A DNA stretch of 64,000 nt, taken from NCBI RefSeq assembly GCF_001263205.1, contig NZ_CP012333.1, positions 4,627,001-4,691,000 on the forward strand, read 5' to 3'. This document shows, one piece after another, positions 17,137-25,138 of this stretch. This DNA comes from Labilithrix luteola. Lineage in GTDB: Bacteria; Myxococcota_A; Polyangia; Polyangiales; Polyangiaceae. Both the position numbers and the translations under genes were made by a program. Every line of letters begins with the position of its first letter. Within the stretch, counting starts at the first letter, position 1. The notes beneath the pieces were generated by a model that was not told the DNA's origin, did not search any database, and saw only the letters and a list, made by a program, of their open reading frames with translations.

Positions 17137-18785
17137 ACGCCGCCGATCTCCTCGTTCGCGCTCTCGAGCACCAAGGCGTCGACGTTCTCTTCGGTTATCC
17201 GGGAGGAGCCATCCTGCCGTTCTACGATGCGCTCGTGGGCTCGCGCCTGCGGCACATCCTCGTGCGTCACGAGCAGGCCGCCGCGCTCGCTGCCGATGGC
17301 TATGCGCGAGCAACGGGCCGTGTCGGCGTCTGCGTCGCGACCTCGGGACCCGGCGCGACGAACCTGGTCACCGGCCTCGCCAATGCTGCGCTCGACTCGG
17401 TGCCCGTCGTTGCCGTGACGGGACAAGTACCGACGACGGTGCTCGGAACCGATGCCTTCCAGGAAGTCGACATCTTCGGCCTCACCATGCCGATCGTGAA
17501 GCACAGCTTCCTCGTTCGGAACGTCGCCGATCTACCGGCGGTCGTCGCGGAGGCCTTCCGGATCGCGAAGTCGGGACGTCCAGGCCCCGTGCTCATCGAC
17601 GTTCCCAAGGACGTGGCGAACACCGATGCGAGCGGGCTCGAACCTCTCGGTCCCATCCGCGCAGCCGTGCCTCCCTCACCGAATCACGCGGCGCTCGAGC
17701 GGGCAGGCGAGCTCCTTCGCAAGGCCGAGCGACCCATCGCCTACGTCGGTGGCGGCGTAGCGATGGCAGGAGCGATCGAGGAGCTTCGCGCGTTCATTGC
17801 TGCCACGGGGATCCCCGTGGTGACCACGCTCAAAGGCATCGGAGCCGTCGACGGGAGCGAGCCACTTCTCCTCGGCATGCTGGGCATGCATGGCTCGCGT
17901 GCGGCGAACCTCGCGGTCCAGCGTTCGGATCTGCTCGTCTGCCTCGGAGCGCGTTTCGACGATCGCGCCACGGGCAAGCTCGATGGCTTCGCGCCGAATG
18001 CTCGTGTGATCCACGCCGACGTCGACGCCGCCGAGATCGACAAGCTCCGTCGCTCCGACGTCGCGCTCGTGGGGGATCTGCGCGTTGCCTTGCGCGGGCT
18101 CAATGCTTCATGCGCGCGTGCCGATTGGCGCGCCACCTGCCTCGCGGACAAAGAGCGTGAGCCCATGCCAGAGTCTTCGAACGTAGCGGTCGACGGCCCG
18201 CGATTCCTTCGAAAGCTCTCCGAGCTCCTCGACGAGCGAACCATCGTCACGTGCGACGTTGGCCAGCATCAGATGTGGGTTGCGCAGCATGTGAGCTTTC
18301 GACGTCCCGAACTCCATCTCTCGAGTGGAGGCCTCGGGTCGATGGGCTACGGCTTGCCCGCCGCGATCGGCGCGCAGCTCGGTCGACCCGACGCGCGGGT
18401 GATCGCCGTCAGTGGCGATGGCTCCTTCCTCATGAACGTGCAGGAGCTCGCGACGATCAAACGCTATTCGCTGCCGGTGAAGATCGTCTTGTTCGACAAC
18501 CAGGCGCTCGGCCTCGTGCGCCAATGGCAGGAGCTCTTTCACGCCGAGCGATACAGCGAGATCGATCTCTCCGATAATCCCGACTTCGTCCGAGTCGCCG
18601 AAGCCTTCGGAATGCCCGCCATTCGGGTCGACCACGACGAGCAGGTTCCGCAGGCGATCCGCCGGGTCCTCGACGAGCCCGGGCCTCTGCTCGCTCACGT
18701 CATCCTCGACCATCGCACGATGTGCTGGCCGCTCGTGCCACCGAACAAGACGAATGCCGAAATGCTGAATGGAGAAGGTCGATGA
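17133..18785 (+). CDS. ilvB: Acetolactate synthase, large catalytic subunit
   Basis: 550 residues. This TPP-dependent enzyme condenses pyruvate with pyruvate or 2-oxobutyrate. The catalytic Glu47 is in VRHEQAAA. FGYPGGAILPFYDAL forms the N-terminal TPP half, and the diphosphate/Mg motif begins at GDGS (428-431) and continues to FDNQALGLVRQWQ. The C-terminal W-P-L-V-P-P segment is present. The start gives ATGA with ilvC, and the gene ends overlapping the small regulatory subunit (ATGA). The overall size and the very small partner resemble the AHAS II (IlvGM) type rather than IlvBN. Confidence 0.95.
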   Translation: MNAADLLVRALEHQGVDVLFGYPGGAILPFYDALVGSRLRHILVRHEQAAALAADGYARATGRVGVCVATSGPGATNLVTGLANAALDSVPVVAVTGQVPTTVLGTDAFQEVDIFGLTMPIVKHSFLVRNVADLPAVVAEAFRIAKSGRPGPVLIDVPKDVANTDASGLEPLGPIRAAVPPSPNHAALERAGELLRKAERPIAYVGGGVAMAGAIEELRAFIAATGIPVVTTLKGIGAVDGSEPLLLGMLGMHGSRAANLAVQRSDLLVCLGARFDDRATGKLDGFAPNARVIHADVDAAEIDKLRRSDVALVGDLRVALRGLNASCARADWRATCLADKEREPMPESSNVAVDGPRFLRKLSELLDERTIVTCDVGQHQMWVAQHVSFRRPELHLSSGGLGSMGYGLPAAIGAQLGRPDARVIAVSGDGSFLMNVQELATIKRYSLPVKIVLFDNQALGLVRQWQELFHAERYSEIDLSDNPDFVRVAEAFGMPAIRVDHDEQVPQAIRRVLDEPGPLLAHVILDHRTMCWPLVPPNKTNAEMLNGEGR

Positions 18786-19018
18786 CCCACGAGTTGAAGT
18801 TCGATGTCTCGCGCGTGGAAGGCGTTCTCGTCCGCGTTCTCGGGCTTTCGGTGCGACGAGGCTACGAACCCATCGAGGTCGTCGCCGTTCCTGCCGGCGA
18901 TGGCGTGCTCGCAGTGCGAATGCGTGTCGAGAGCACGCGCCCTGCCGATGCGCTGGCCCGGCAGCTCGCGAAGCTCTACGACGTGCGGCAGGTCGAAGTC
19001 ACGGAGGTCGGGCCGTGA
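18782..19018 (+). CDS. ilvM: Acetolactate synthase small subunit, IlvM-like
   Basis: Only 78 residues: a single ACT domain (ELKFDVSRVEGVLVRVLGLS, then a second half ending Y-D-V-R-Q-V-E-V). This is about the size of E. coli IlvM and far shorter than IlvN/IlvH of 90-160 residues. It should activate and stabilise the large subunit and may set its sensitivity to valine. ATG 18782 overlaps ilvB, and its stop overlaps the GTG of ilvA, so the order large subunit-small subunit-deaminase is translationally coupled. The upstream in-frame ATG at 18722 would lie inside ilvB and is not needed. Confidence 0.88.
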   Translation: MTHELKFDVSRVEGVLVRVLGLSVRRGYEPIEVVAVPAGDGVLAVRMRVESTRPADALARQLAKLYDVRQVEVTEVGP

Positions 19019-19956
19019 CGGTTCGCTTGCCCGACGTCGCCGACGTTGCCGCGGCGGCATCGCGCCTGAGGCCACTGCTGGCACCGACACCACTCGTTCG
19101 CTCGGAGCGGTTCGACGCGTGGCTCAAGCTCGAGACACTGCAGGTGACCCGCTCCTACAAAGTTCGCGGCGCAACGAACGCGATGTTGGTGGCGCTCGCG
19201 AACGGTGATCGGCGGCCAATCGTGGCGGCATCTGCAGGCAATCACGCGCGCGGCGTGGCCTGGGCGGCGCATCGCCTGGGCCTCGAGGCTCATACCGTCG
19301 TCCCGATCACGGCGCCGCTCACGAAGGTCCGCGGAGCCGAGGCGCTCGGAGCGAAGGTGATTCGTTTCGGTCGCTCGTACGAGGATGCACAGGACCACGC
19401 CATCTCCCTCGCACGAGAGAACGGCTGGCGCTTCCTTCCTGCGTTCGACGATCCCGACGTGATTGCAGGGCAAGGGACGGTCGGCTGGGAGCTCCTCGAC
19501 GCACACCCGGACGTCGTTCTCGTTCCGCTCGGAGGCGGCGGCCTCGCGTCTGGGCTGGGGCTCGCGTTGAAGTCGCGCGGAACACGCATCGTCGGTGTGC
19601 ACGTCGAAGGCCTCGATGCGATGGCGCGCGCCCTCGATGGACGACCCCCGCTCGACGTTCTACCCACCACGATCGCCGATGGCGTGCGCGTTCGGCGTGT
19701 GGGTGAATCGACGCGTCGCATCTGCGCCGAGGTCCTCGACGAGATCGTGACCGTGACCGAAGAGGACGTCCGGCGCGCCGTGGTCGAGCTCGCGTCCTTC
19801 GAGCGAGTCGTCGCCGAAGGCGCAGGCGCCCTCGCTTACGCGGCACTCTCGCGAAAAGCGGGAACACGAACGATCGCCGTGATCTCGGGCGGCAACATCG
19901 ATCTGGACACGTTCACCACCGAGATTCGGGACACCCGACGGGAAGCGGGCGCATGA
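19015..19956 (+). CDS. ilvA: Threonine ammonia-lyase lacking the regulatory domain
   Basis: 313 residues from GTG 19015 (GTGA overlap with ilvM). A fold-type II PLP enzyme converting threonine to 2-oxobutyrate. The PLP lysine is Lys49 in RSYKVRGA. The phosphate loop is seen as the G-G-G-G-L-A-S-G segment, and S-A-G-N-H-A-R-G contacts substrate. Biosynthetic IlvA normally carries a C-terminal ACT-like regulatory domain of about 150-180 residues. It is absent here, so the enzyme should not be directly inhibited by isoleucine, and control would fall on the attenuator and IlvM. Operon position argues for a biosynthetic rather than catabolic role. Confidence 0.9.
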   Translation: MTVRLPDVADVAAAASRLRPLLAPTPLVRSERFDAWLKLETLQVTRSYKVRGATNAMLVALANGDRRPIVAASAGNHARGVAWAAHRLGLEAHTVVPITAPLTKVRGAEALGAKVIRFGRSYEDAQDHAISLARENGWRFLPAFDDPDVIAGQGTVGWELLDAHPDVVLVPLGGGGLASGLGLALKSRGTRIVGVHVEGLDAMARALDGRPPLDVLPTTIADGVRVRRVGESTRRICAEVLDEIVTVTEEDVRRAVVELASFERVVAEGAGALAYAALSRKAGTRTIAVISGGNIDLDTFTTEIRDTRREAGA

Positions 19957-19970
19957 TTCGAGACTCTCCG

Positions 19971-20321
19971 TTACCGAGGCTGTTGCATGCGCACGAGTCG
20001 CGTGCCCACGTCGACGATGGTCTCGATCACGGGGAGGAGCTCTCGCCCTAGTTCGGTGAGCTCGTATTCCACCGACGGCGGCGAGCTCGCTACGACCGTT
20101 CGCGTGATGACGCCGTTCTCTTCGAGATCGCGGAGTCGCGCCGTGAGGACCTTCGCGGAGATCTTCGGGATATCCATCCGCAGCTCGCTGAAGCGGCGCG
20201 GTTCGCCGCTCAGCTTCCACACGATGTTCACGGTCCACACGCCGCCGAGGAGGCGCATGCACTCGGTGAGGGGGCAGATCGGCGGGAGCGGGGGAGTCTT
20301 GTTCTTTCGACGGCGCAACAT
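19971..20321 (-). CDS. HxlR-family winged-helix regulator
   Basis: 116 residues. The family signature C-P-L-T...L-L-G-G-V-W-T-V-N-I-V-W-K-L near residues 16-37 is present. So is the winged helix containing RFSELRMDIPKISAKVLTAR and the wing V-E-Y-E-L-T-E-L-G-R-E-L-L. HxlR proteins bind DNA as dimers and often sense electrophiles or redox change through the N-terminal Cys. It is divergent from the Dabb-domain gene, with a 125-base intergenic region that contains repeated GGTTACC elements, so it probably controls both genes. It converges with ilvA. Confidence 0.9.
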   Translation of the reverse strand: MLRRRKNKTPPLPPICPLTECMRLLGGVWTVNIVWKLSGEPRRFSELRMDIPKISAKVLTARLRDLEENGVITRTVVASSPPSVEYELTELGRELLPVIETIVDVGTRLVRMQQPR

Positions 20322-20337
20322 CGGAGGCTCGAAGGGC

Positions 20338-20380
20338 GGTTACCAGGAGGTTACCAGATTCGTCGGTTACCTCGAGTAAC
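20338..20380. promoter_or_regulatory. GGTTACC repeat array, probable HxlR operator
   Basis: GGTTACC occurs three times (20338-20344, 20349-20355, 20365-20371). The third copy forms an inverted repeat with GTAAC at 20376-20380 (GTTAC, five-base spacer, GTAAC). The array sits between the HxlR gene and the divergent Dabb gene, just upstream of the HxlR start at 20321. It is the most likely binding site for the regulator; this is inference from repeat structure and location. Confidence 0.62.
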
Positions 20381-20446
20381 TAGATAGCGGCCGAAAACGT
20401 CACGCAGTAGAGGAATTACGAATTCGAACCTTCGAGGAGCCGATTC

Positions 20447-20845
20447 ATGATTCTCAACTTCTTGCGATTCCGCTTTCGTGACGAGGTCGACGAGGCAACG
20501 AAGGCGCGTGCGCTCGACGTTCTCCGGCGCACCGCATCTTCGGACGCGGTGGCGTACTCCGTCATCGGACAAGACCTCGGCGATCCGGCCGGGGGCTACA
20601 CGCACTCTTACTGCGTCGCCATCCCGGACGTCGCTGCGCTCGAGCAGTACCTTCGTCAGCCCGCGCATCGCGAGGGCGATCAGTTCTTCCTGCCGCTGCT
20701 CTCGAAGCTCGCTCGGAGCGCATCGTCGGACGACATGGATCCCGGGCTCCGCGACGCGATCGGAGCGCTCGCCCAGAAGGTGCTTCTCGACGACGCCGAG
20801 TGGTCGGCGCTCTTCGCGGCGATCCCTGATCTGAAGCTCGGGTGA
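20447..20845 (+). CDS. Dabb-like (dimeric alpha-beta barrel) protein
   Basis: 132 residues. The opening M-I-L-N-F-L-R-F-R-F and later YTHSYCVAIPDVAALEQYL, followed by H-R-E-G-D-Q, are the pattern of the small stress-responsive Dabb fold. No catalytic residue can be assigned. An AGGAG lies just ahead of the ATG. The gene is divergent from the HxlR regulator and probably its target. Such pairs often respond to reactive small molecules, but the substrate here is unknown. Confidence 0.7.
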   Translation: MILNFLRFRFRDEVDEATKARALDVLRRTASSDAVAYSVIGQDLGDPAGGYTHSYCVAIPDVAALEQYLRQPAHREGDQFFLPLLSKLARSASSDDMDPGLRDAIGALAQKVLLDDAEWSALFAAIPDLKLG

Positions 20846-21061
20846 GCTCTGCACCCATCACAGGTGATGGCCTGACCGGCTTCGTCTCCCACCCGGTCGA
20901 ACATCGCGAGCCGACTGACGAAATCGATCGCAGCCGCAAAGCGTCATCGCATCGTTTGACGATCATTGCGTCCGTTCGAGCGGAGGACGGTGGAGCAAGT
21001 TCGCTATGACGATTGCCCCGTCCTCACCGCCGGAATACGAATCGAGACAAGGAGCTCGCAA

Positions 21062-21961
21062 ATGACTGCTCAATCGATCGGGCCGCGCGCCGCACGACAG
21101 CTTGCGAACACGACGAAGACGCCGCCGCAATGGCGTGGCGCAACCCCGCGCTGGCTCGTTCAGATGATGCCTTGGGCGCCCGTCGAGGCAGGCGTCTATC
21201 GCGTGAATCAGGCGCTCGACGACAAGTTCGACGTCAAGTGCAGCCCGTCGGAGAGCGAAGACCTGCCCATCGCCTTCGACGACTACGAGCCGAACCCGCG
21301 CGAGTACACGCTCGCTTCGTGCACCACGACGATCGCCGTGCACACGCGCATCTCGGACCTTTACCGAAGCCCGATGGACCAGGTGAAGGAGCAGCTCACG
21401 CTCGCGATCGAGAAGATCAAAGAGCGGCAAGAGAGCGAGATGCTCTACAACAAGGATTACGGGCTCCTGAACAACGTCGACCCCGAGATGCGCATCAAGA
21501 CGCGCAAGGGGCCGCCCACGCCGGACGATCTCGACGAGCTGATCGCCACGGTATGGAAGGAGCCGGCGTTCTTCGTCGCGCACCCGCGTGCGATTGCGGC
21601 GTTCGGGCGGGAATGCACGCGTCGTGGTGTGCCGCCTCCGACGGTGTCGATGTTCGGTGCGCCGTTTCTCACCTGGCGTGGTCTGCCGCTCATCCCGAGC
21701 GACAAGTTTCGCATCAAGGACAACAAGACCGAGATCCTCCTCATGCGCGTCGGTGAGAGGAAGCGCGGCGTCGTCGGCCTCTTCCAGCCCGGCCTGCCGG
21801 GCGAGGTGAACCCGAGCCTCTCGGTTCGCCTGATGGGAATCAATCAGGCGGGCGCCGCGAAGTATCTCATCTCGCTTTACTGCTCCGTGGCGGTGCTCAC
21901 GCACGACGCGCTCGGTTGTCTCGAGGGCGTCACCATCGACCACTACCATGAGTACACCTGA
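21062..21961 (+). CDS. Family 2A encapsulin shell protein (SrpI-like)
   Basis: 299 residues from ATG 21062, preceded by AAGGAG. The sequence follows family 2A shells closely: ARQLANTTKT near the N-terminus, TPRWLVQMMPWAPVEAGVYR, then PREYTLASC, IKERQESEMLYN, PTPDDLDELIATVWK, AIAAFGRECTRRGVPPPTVS and the ending VVGLFQPGLPGE...HYHEY. These shells have an HK97 phage capsid fold and assemble into T=1 cages of 60 subunits. No cyclic-nucleotide-binding insertion is present, which separates it from family 2B. The cargo gene overlaps it by 14 bases, so shell and cargo are made together. Confidence 0.93.
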   Translation: MTAQSIGPRAARQLANTTKTPPQWRGATPRWLVQMMPWAPVEAGVYRVNQALDDKFDVKCSPSESEDLPIAFDDYEPNPREYTLASCTTTIAVHTRISDLYRSPMDQVKEQLTLAIEKIKERQESEMLYNKDYGLLNNVDPEMRIKTRKGPPTPDDLDELIATVWKEPAFFVAHPRAIAAFGRECTRRGVPPPTVSMFGAPFLTWRGLPLIPSDKFRIKDNKTEILLMRVGERKRGVVGLFQPGLPGEVNPSLSVRLMGINQAGAAKYLISLYCSVAVLTHDALGCLEGVTIDHYHEYT

Positions 21962-23888
21962 ATCGAAGGGCGGTCCGCCGCCGGGACTCGCGCCGGTGGG
22001 TGAAGTCTCGCTGCTGACCGCGCACATGCCGCGCACCACGGAGACTCCGAATTATCCGAGCGCGATCATGACGTCGACGCCGGGAATTGCGCTCGCCGCT
22101 GCGCGCATTCCCGGCGGTCCAACCCTTCCGGAGCTGGACGCGATTTCGATGACCAACGCGATCTCGCAGCTCGCGAATCAGATGTACGCCGCGCCGCCCG
22201 CGAACAGCGTGCCGCCGACCAACAGCGTGCCGAATTCGCTGGATACGAGTGCGCTGTCGTCACCGCCGACGGCCCTGGCGCCGTCGATGCCCAGTACGGC
22301 CGAGCGCGGCGGGCCCATCGGTTCCGTGGCGCCTTCGCTCGACGTGCCGAGCGTCGTCGAGAGTGCGTCGCTGTTCGACGTGCCGAGCACGACCGAGAGT
22401 CCCGCGCCGTTCGATGTGCCGGGCATGTCCGCGAGTACGTCGCCGTTCGACGTGCCGCTCAACTTCGATGCGCTCGCGACGCCTTTCGATTCGGTCTTTC
22501 ACTTCCCTTTGAATGACGTCGCGCAGCCCGCGGAGGACCCGAAACCTGGTTTCGCACCCGCGCCTTCGCATTCGCCCTCACCCTCGTCGATGAGCGGGGA
22601 GCCTCGCTTCGCGCTCGACTCGTACGAGATCACGCCCACCGGCGATCCCTCGTTGCGCACGCTCGGCTCACGCATCTTCGAGCCGAACGTCCTCAAGAAG
22701 GATTTCCCGATTCTGAGCGAGCCCGTGCGAGGCAAACGCCTCGTATGGCTCGACAACGCGGCGACCACGCAGAAGCCGCGCGCCGTGATCGATCGCCTTT
22801 CGTTCTTCTACGAGCACGAGAATTCCAACATCCATCGTGCGGCGCACACGCTCGCGGCCAAGGCCACCGATGCCTACGAGGCCGCGCGCGAGACCGTGCG
22901 CCGGTTCATCAATGCCCCTTCGGCGCGTGACATCGTGTTCGTTCGAGGCACCACCGAAGGCATCAACCTCGTCGCGCAGAGCTGGGGCCGACGCAACGTG
23001 CGTGAGGGCGACGAGATCGTCATCACCTGGCTCGAGCACCACGCGAACATCGTTCCTTGGCAACAGCTCTGCTCCGAGAAGGGCGCCCGTCTTCGCGTTG
23101 CGCCCGTCGACGACCGCGGCCAGGTCATCCTCGAGGAGTACGAGAAGCTCCTCGGACCGCGCACGAGGCTCGTCTCGTTCACGCAAGTATCGAACGCGCT
23201 CGGTACGATCACGCCGGCCGTCGACATGATCGACATGGCGCATCGCCACGGCGCGGTCGTGCTCCTCGACGGTGCACAGGCCGTCTCGCACATGCCGGTC
23301 GACGTGCAGGCACTCGGTTGCGACTTCTTCGTCTTCTCCGGGCACAAGGTGTTCGCTCCAACGGGCATCGGCGCCGTCTTCGGTCGTGCCGAGCTGCTCG
23401 AGGCCATGCCGCCCTGGCAAGGCGGCGGTAACATGATCCAAGACGTCACCTTCGAGCGCACCACGTACCAGCCGCCGCCTGCGCGCTTCGAAGCAGGCAC
23501 CGGCAACATCGCCGATGCGGTCGGCCTCGGTGCGGCCCTCGATTGGCTCACGCGCGTTGGCGTTCACAACGTGGAGCGCTACGAGCACGAGCTCCTCGAA
23601 TACGGCACGAACGCGCTGTTGGCGGTGCCCGGCCTCACCTTGATCGGCACCGCTCCGCAAAAGGCCGGCGTGCTCTCGTTCGTGCTCGACGGCAAGAAAA
23701 CGGAAGAGGTTGGCGGGCTCCTCGACCAAGAGGGCATCGCCGTGCGCTCGGGCCATCACTGCGCGCAGCCGATTCTCCGGCGATTCGGCCTCGAAGCGAC
23801 GGTGCGTGCTTCGCTCGCGCCATACAACACGTGCGAGGACATCGACGCGCTCGCTCGCGCTCTCCACCGGCTCCAGACCGGCCGCTGA
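21948..23888 (+). CDS. Encapsulated SufS-type cysteine desulfurase with disordered N-terminal cargo domain
   Basis: 646 residues, about 230 longer than SufS enzymes. Residues 1-240 are Pro/Ser/Thr/Ala-rich and predicted disordered. They include P-G-I-A-L-A-A-A-R and four D-V-P motifs (131-134, 143-146, 155-158, 167-170) exactly twelve residues apart. The enzyme begins near KDFPILSEPV (251). The PLP Lys467 lies in FSGHKVFAP and the persulfide Cys605 in RSGHHCAQP. It removes sulfur from cysteine as persulfide. In family 2A encapsulins this long N-terminal extension targets the enzyme to the shell lumen; here that role is inferred from the same arrangement. ATG 21948 lies inside the shell gene. 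Confidence 0.93.
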   Translation: MSTPESKGGPPPGLAPVGEVSLLTAHMPRTTETPNYPSAIMTSTPGIALAAARIPGGPTLPELDAISMTNAISQLANQMYAAPPANSVPPTNSVPNSLDTSALSSPPTALAPSMPSTAERGGPIGSVAPSLDVPSVVESASLFDVPSTTESPAPFDVPGMSASTSPFDVPLNFDALATPFDSVFHFPLNDVAQPAEDPKPGFAPAPSHSPSPSSMSGEPRFALDSYEITPTGDPSLRTLGSRIFEPNVLKKDFPILSEPVRGKRLVWLDNAATTQKPRAVIDRLSFFYEHENSNIHRAAHTLAAKATDAYEAARETVRRFINAPSARDIVFVRGTTEGINLVAQSWGRRNVREGDEIVITWLEHHANIVPWQQLCSEKGARLRVAPVDDRGQVILEEYEKLLGPRTRLVSFTQVSNALGTITPAVDMIDMAHRHGAVVLLDGAQAVSHMPVDVQALGCDFFVFSGHKVFAPTGIGAVFGRAELLEAMPPWQGGGNMIQDVTFERTTYQPPPARFEAGTGNIADAVGLGAALDWLTRVGVHNVERYEHELLEYGTNALLAVPGLTLIGTAPQKAGVLSFVLDGKKTEEVGGLLDQEGIAVRSGHHCAQPILRRFGLEATVRASLAPYNTCEDIDALARALHRLQTGR

Positions 23889-23920
23889 GATCTTTTCGGC
23901 GAATCTGATATCAAGATTGG

Positions 23921-24817
23921 ATGGTCCGGTCGGTTGCCCCGCGCGACGCGCAAGAGCTCATTGCGAAGGGGGACATCGACGTCGTCGACGTACGTGAGTC
24001 GCACGAGTGGGCCACCGGTCACGTTCCTGAGGCGCGTCTGATTCCACTCGGGCAGCTCCGCACCGATTTCGCGGGCGCAGAGCTGGGTAAGCGCGTTCTC
24101 TTCCTTTGCGAGCGCGGCGGACGAAGCCAGCAGGCGGCGCAGCTCGCCGAGCAAAACGGTGTGGCCGAGGTCTACATCATGGACGGCGGCACCGCGGAGT
24201 GGCGCGCGTCGGGCCTCCCCATCACCGTGCCGCCCAAGTCCGCCGTCGAGGAGACGACGGAGCTCGACGCGATCGTCGGCGAGAACCTGAAGCGCCTTCG
24301 CTCCGAGCGCGGTTGGAGTCTCGACATCGTGGCCGGCATGACCGGCGTGGGCCGCCAAACGCTCGGGCAGATCGAGCTCGGTCGCACGGTGCCGAGTCTC
24401 GGCACGCTCTGGAAGATCGCGCGCGCCTTCGACGTGCCGTTCTCCGTGCTGCTCGCTCAACCCACGGACCTCGGCACACGCATCTTCCGCCGCTCGAACG
24501 CGCGCCCCATCCTCGACGCCGACGGACGCTTCTCCTCACGCGCGCTCTTCTCGCCCGACGACAAAGGCCGCTTCGAATTCTACGAGCTGTTTCTCGCCGC
24601 TCGCTCACGCGAAGAAGCCGAGGCCCACGCCCCCGGCACGCGCGAAAATCTCCTCGTCACCCAAGGTCGTTTGGTCCTCGAGCTCGGCAAGGAAACCTTC
24701 GAGCTCGCCAAAGGTGACGCCATCGCCTTCACCGCCGACGTTCCGCACGCCTACGTCAACGCGTCGAACGAAGAGTGCTGGATGAGTCTCGTCATGACGT
24801 ATCCGCGCACGCTCTGA
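23921..24817 (+). CDS. Rhodanese-XRE-cupin fusion protein
   Basis: 298 residues. Residues about 1-102 form a rhodanese domain with active-site Cys63 in LCERGGRS and D-V-R-E-S-H-E-W near 23-30. Residues about 115-175 are an XRE/HTH_3 DNA-binding domain (L-K-R-L-R-S-E-R-G-W-S-L, then T-L-G-Q-I-E-L-G-R-T-V-P-S). Residues about 215-293 form a cupin barrel (T-Q-G-R-L-V-L-E-L-G, K-G-D-A-I-A-F, V-P-H-A-Y-V-N). It lies 32 bases after the cysteine desulfurase, so one transcript is likely. Rhodaneses are common neighbours of family 2A encapsulins. The fusion suggests a regulator whose persulfide state reports sulfane sulfur, but it could also act as a sulfurtransferase. Confidence 0.9.
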   Translation: MVRSVAPRDAQELIAKGDIDVVDVRESHEWATGHVPEARLIPLGQLRTDFAGAELGKRVLFLCERGGRSQQAAQLAEQNGVAEVYIMDGGTAEWRASGLPITVPPKSAVEETTELDAIVGENLKRLRSERGWSLDIVAGMTGVGRQTLGQIELGRTVPSLGTLWKIARAFDVPFSVLLAQPTDLGTRIFRRSNARPILDADGRFSSRALFSPDDKGRFEFYELFLAARSREEAEAHAPGTRENLLVTQGRLVLELGKETFELAKGDAIAFTADVPHAYVNASNEECWMSLVMTYPRTL

Positions 24818-24842
24818 ATCGTCATTGGCAGACGTGACGCCG

Positions 24843-25136
24843 TCAGCGTTGCGCCATGATTTGTGCGACGAGCTCGTTACCAATCTTCGCCGCGCGACGG
24901 CGCGCGAGCGCGTCGGGTATTTTCAATGCCACGAACACCGTCGTCGAGAGAACCATCCAGGTGGCGACAAGGCCGGCATAGAACGTCTCACCCTGCGCCA
25001 CGAGATGGGCGATCACCGCGAGGCAGAGGAGAATGCAGATGGTGCACGCGACCGGACCCGGGGATCTCCTGGGACGGAACTCGGGGATCGGCTCGTCGTG
25101 GTCCTTGGGAGGCTGAACCCCTCGGTAGAGATTCAT
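24843..25136 (-). CDS. Small two-TM membrane protein
   Basis: 97 residues from ATG 25136; the longer frame upstream has no sense. Residues about 27-46 and 50-70 are two hydrophobic helices, and the rest is short, charged and cytoplasmic in character. I do not recognise a family. It begins two bases after the upstream gene ends, so the two form an operon. It may be a membrane partner or protective protein for the larger upstream product; this is only a guess from position and size. Confidence 0.55.
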   Translation of the reverse strand: MNLYRGVQPPKDHDEPIPEFRPRRSPGPVACTICILLCLAVIAHLVAQGETFYAGLVATWMVLSTTVFVALKIPDALARRRAAKIGNELVAQIMAQR

Positions 25137-25138
25137 GA

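Noticed and set aside
20966..21961. Upstream start for the encapsulin shell gene (331 aa)
   Set aside because: The extra 32 residues are not family-like, and the ATG at 21062 has AAGGAG in front and gives the family N-terminus.
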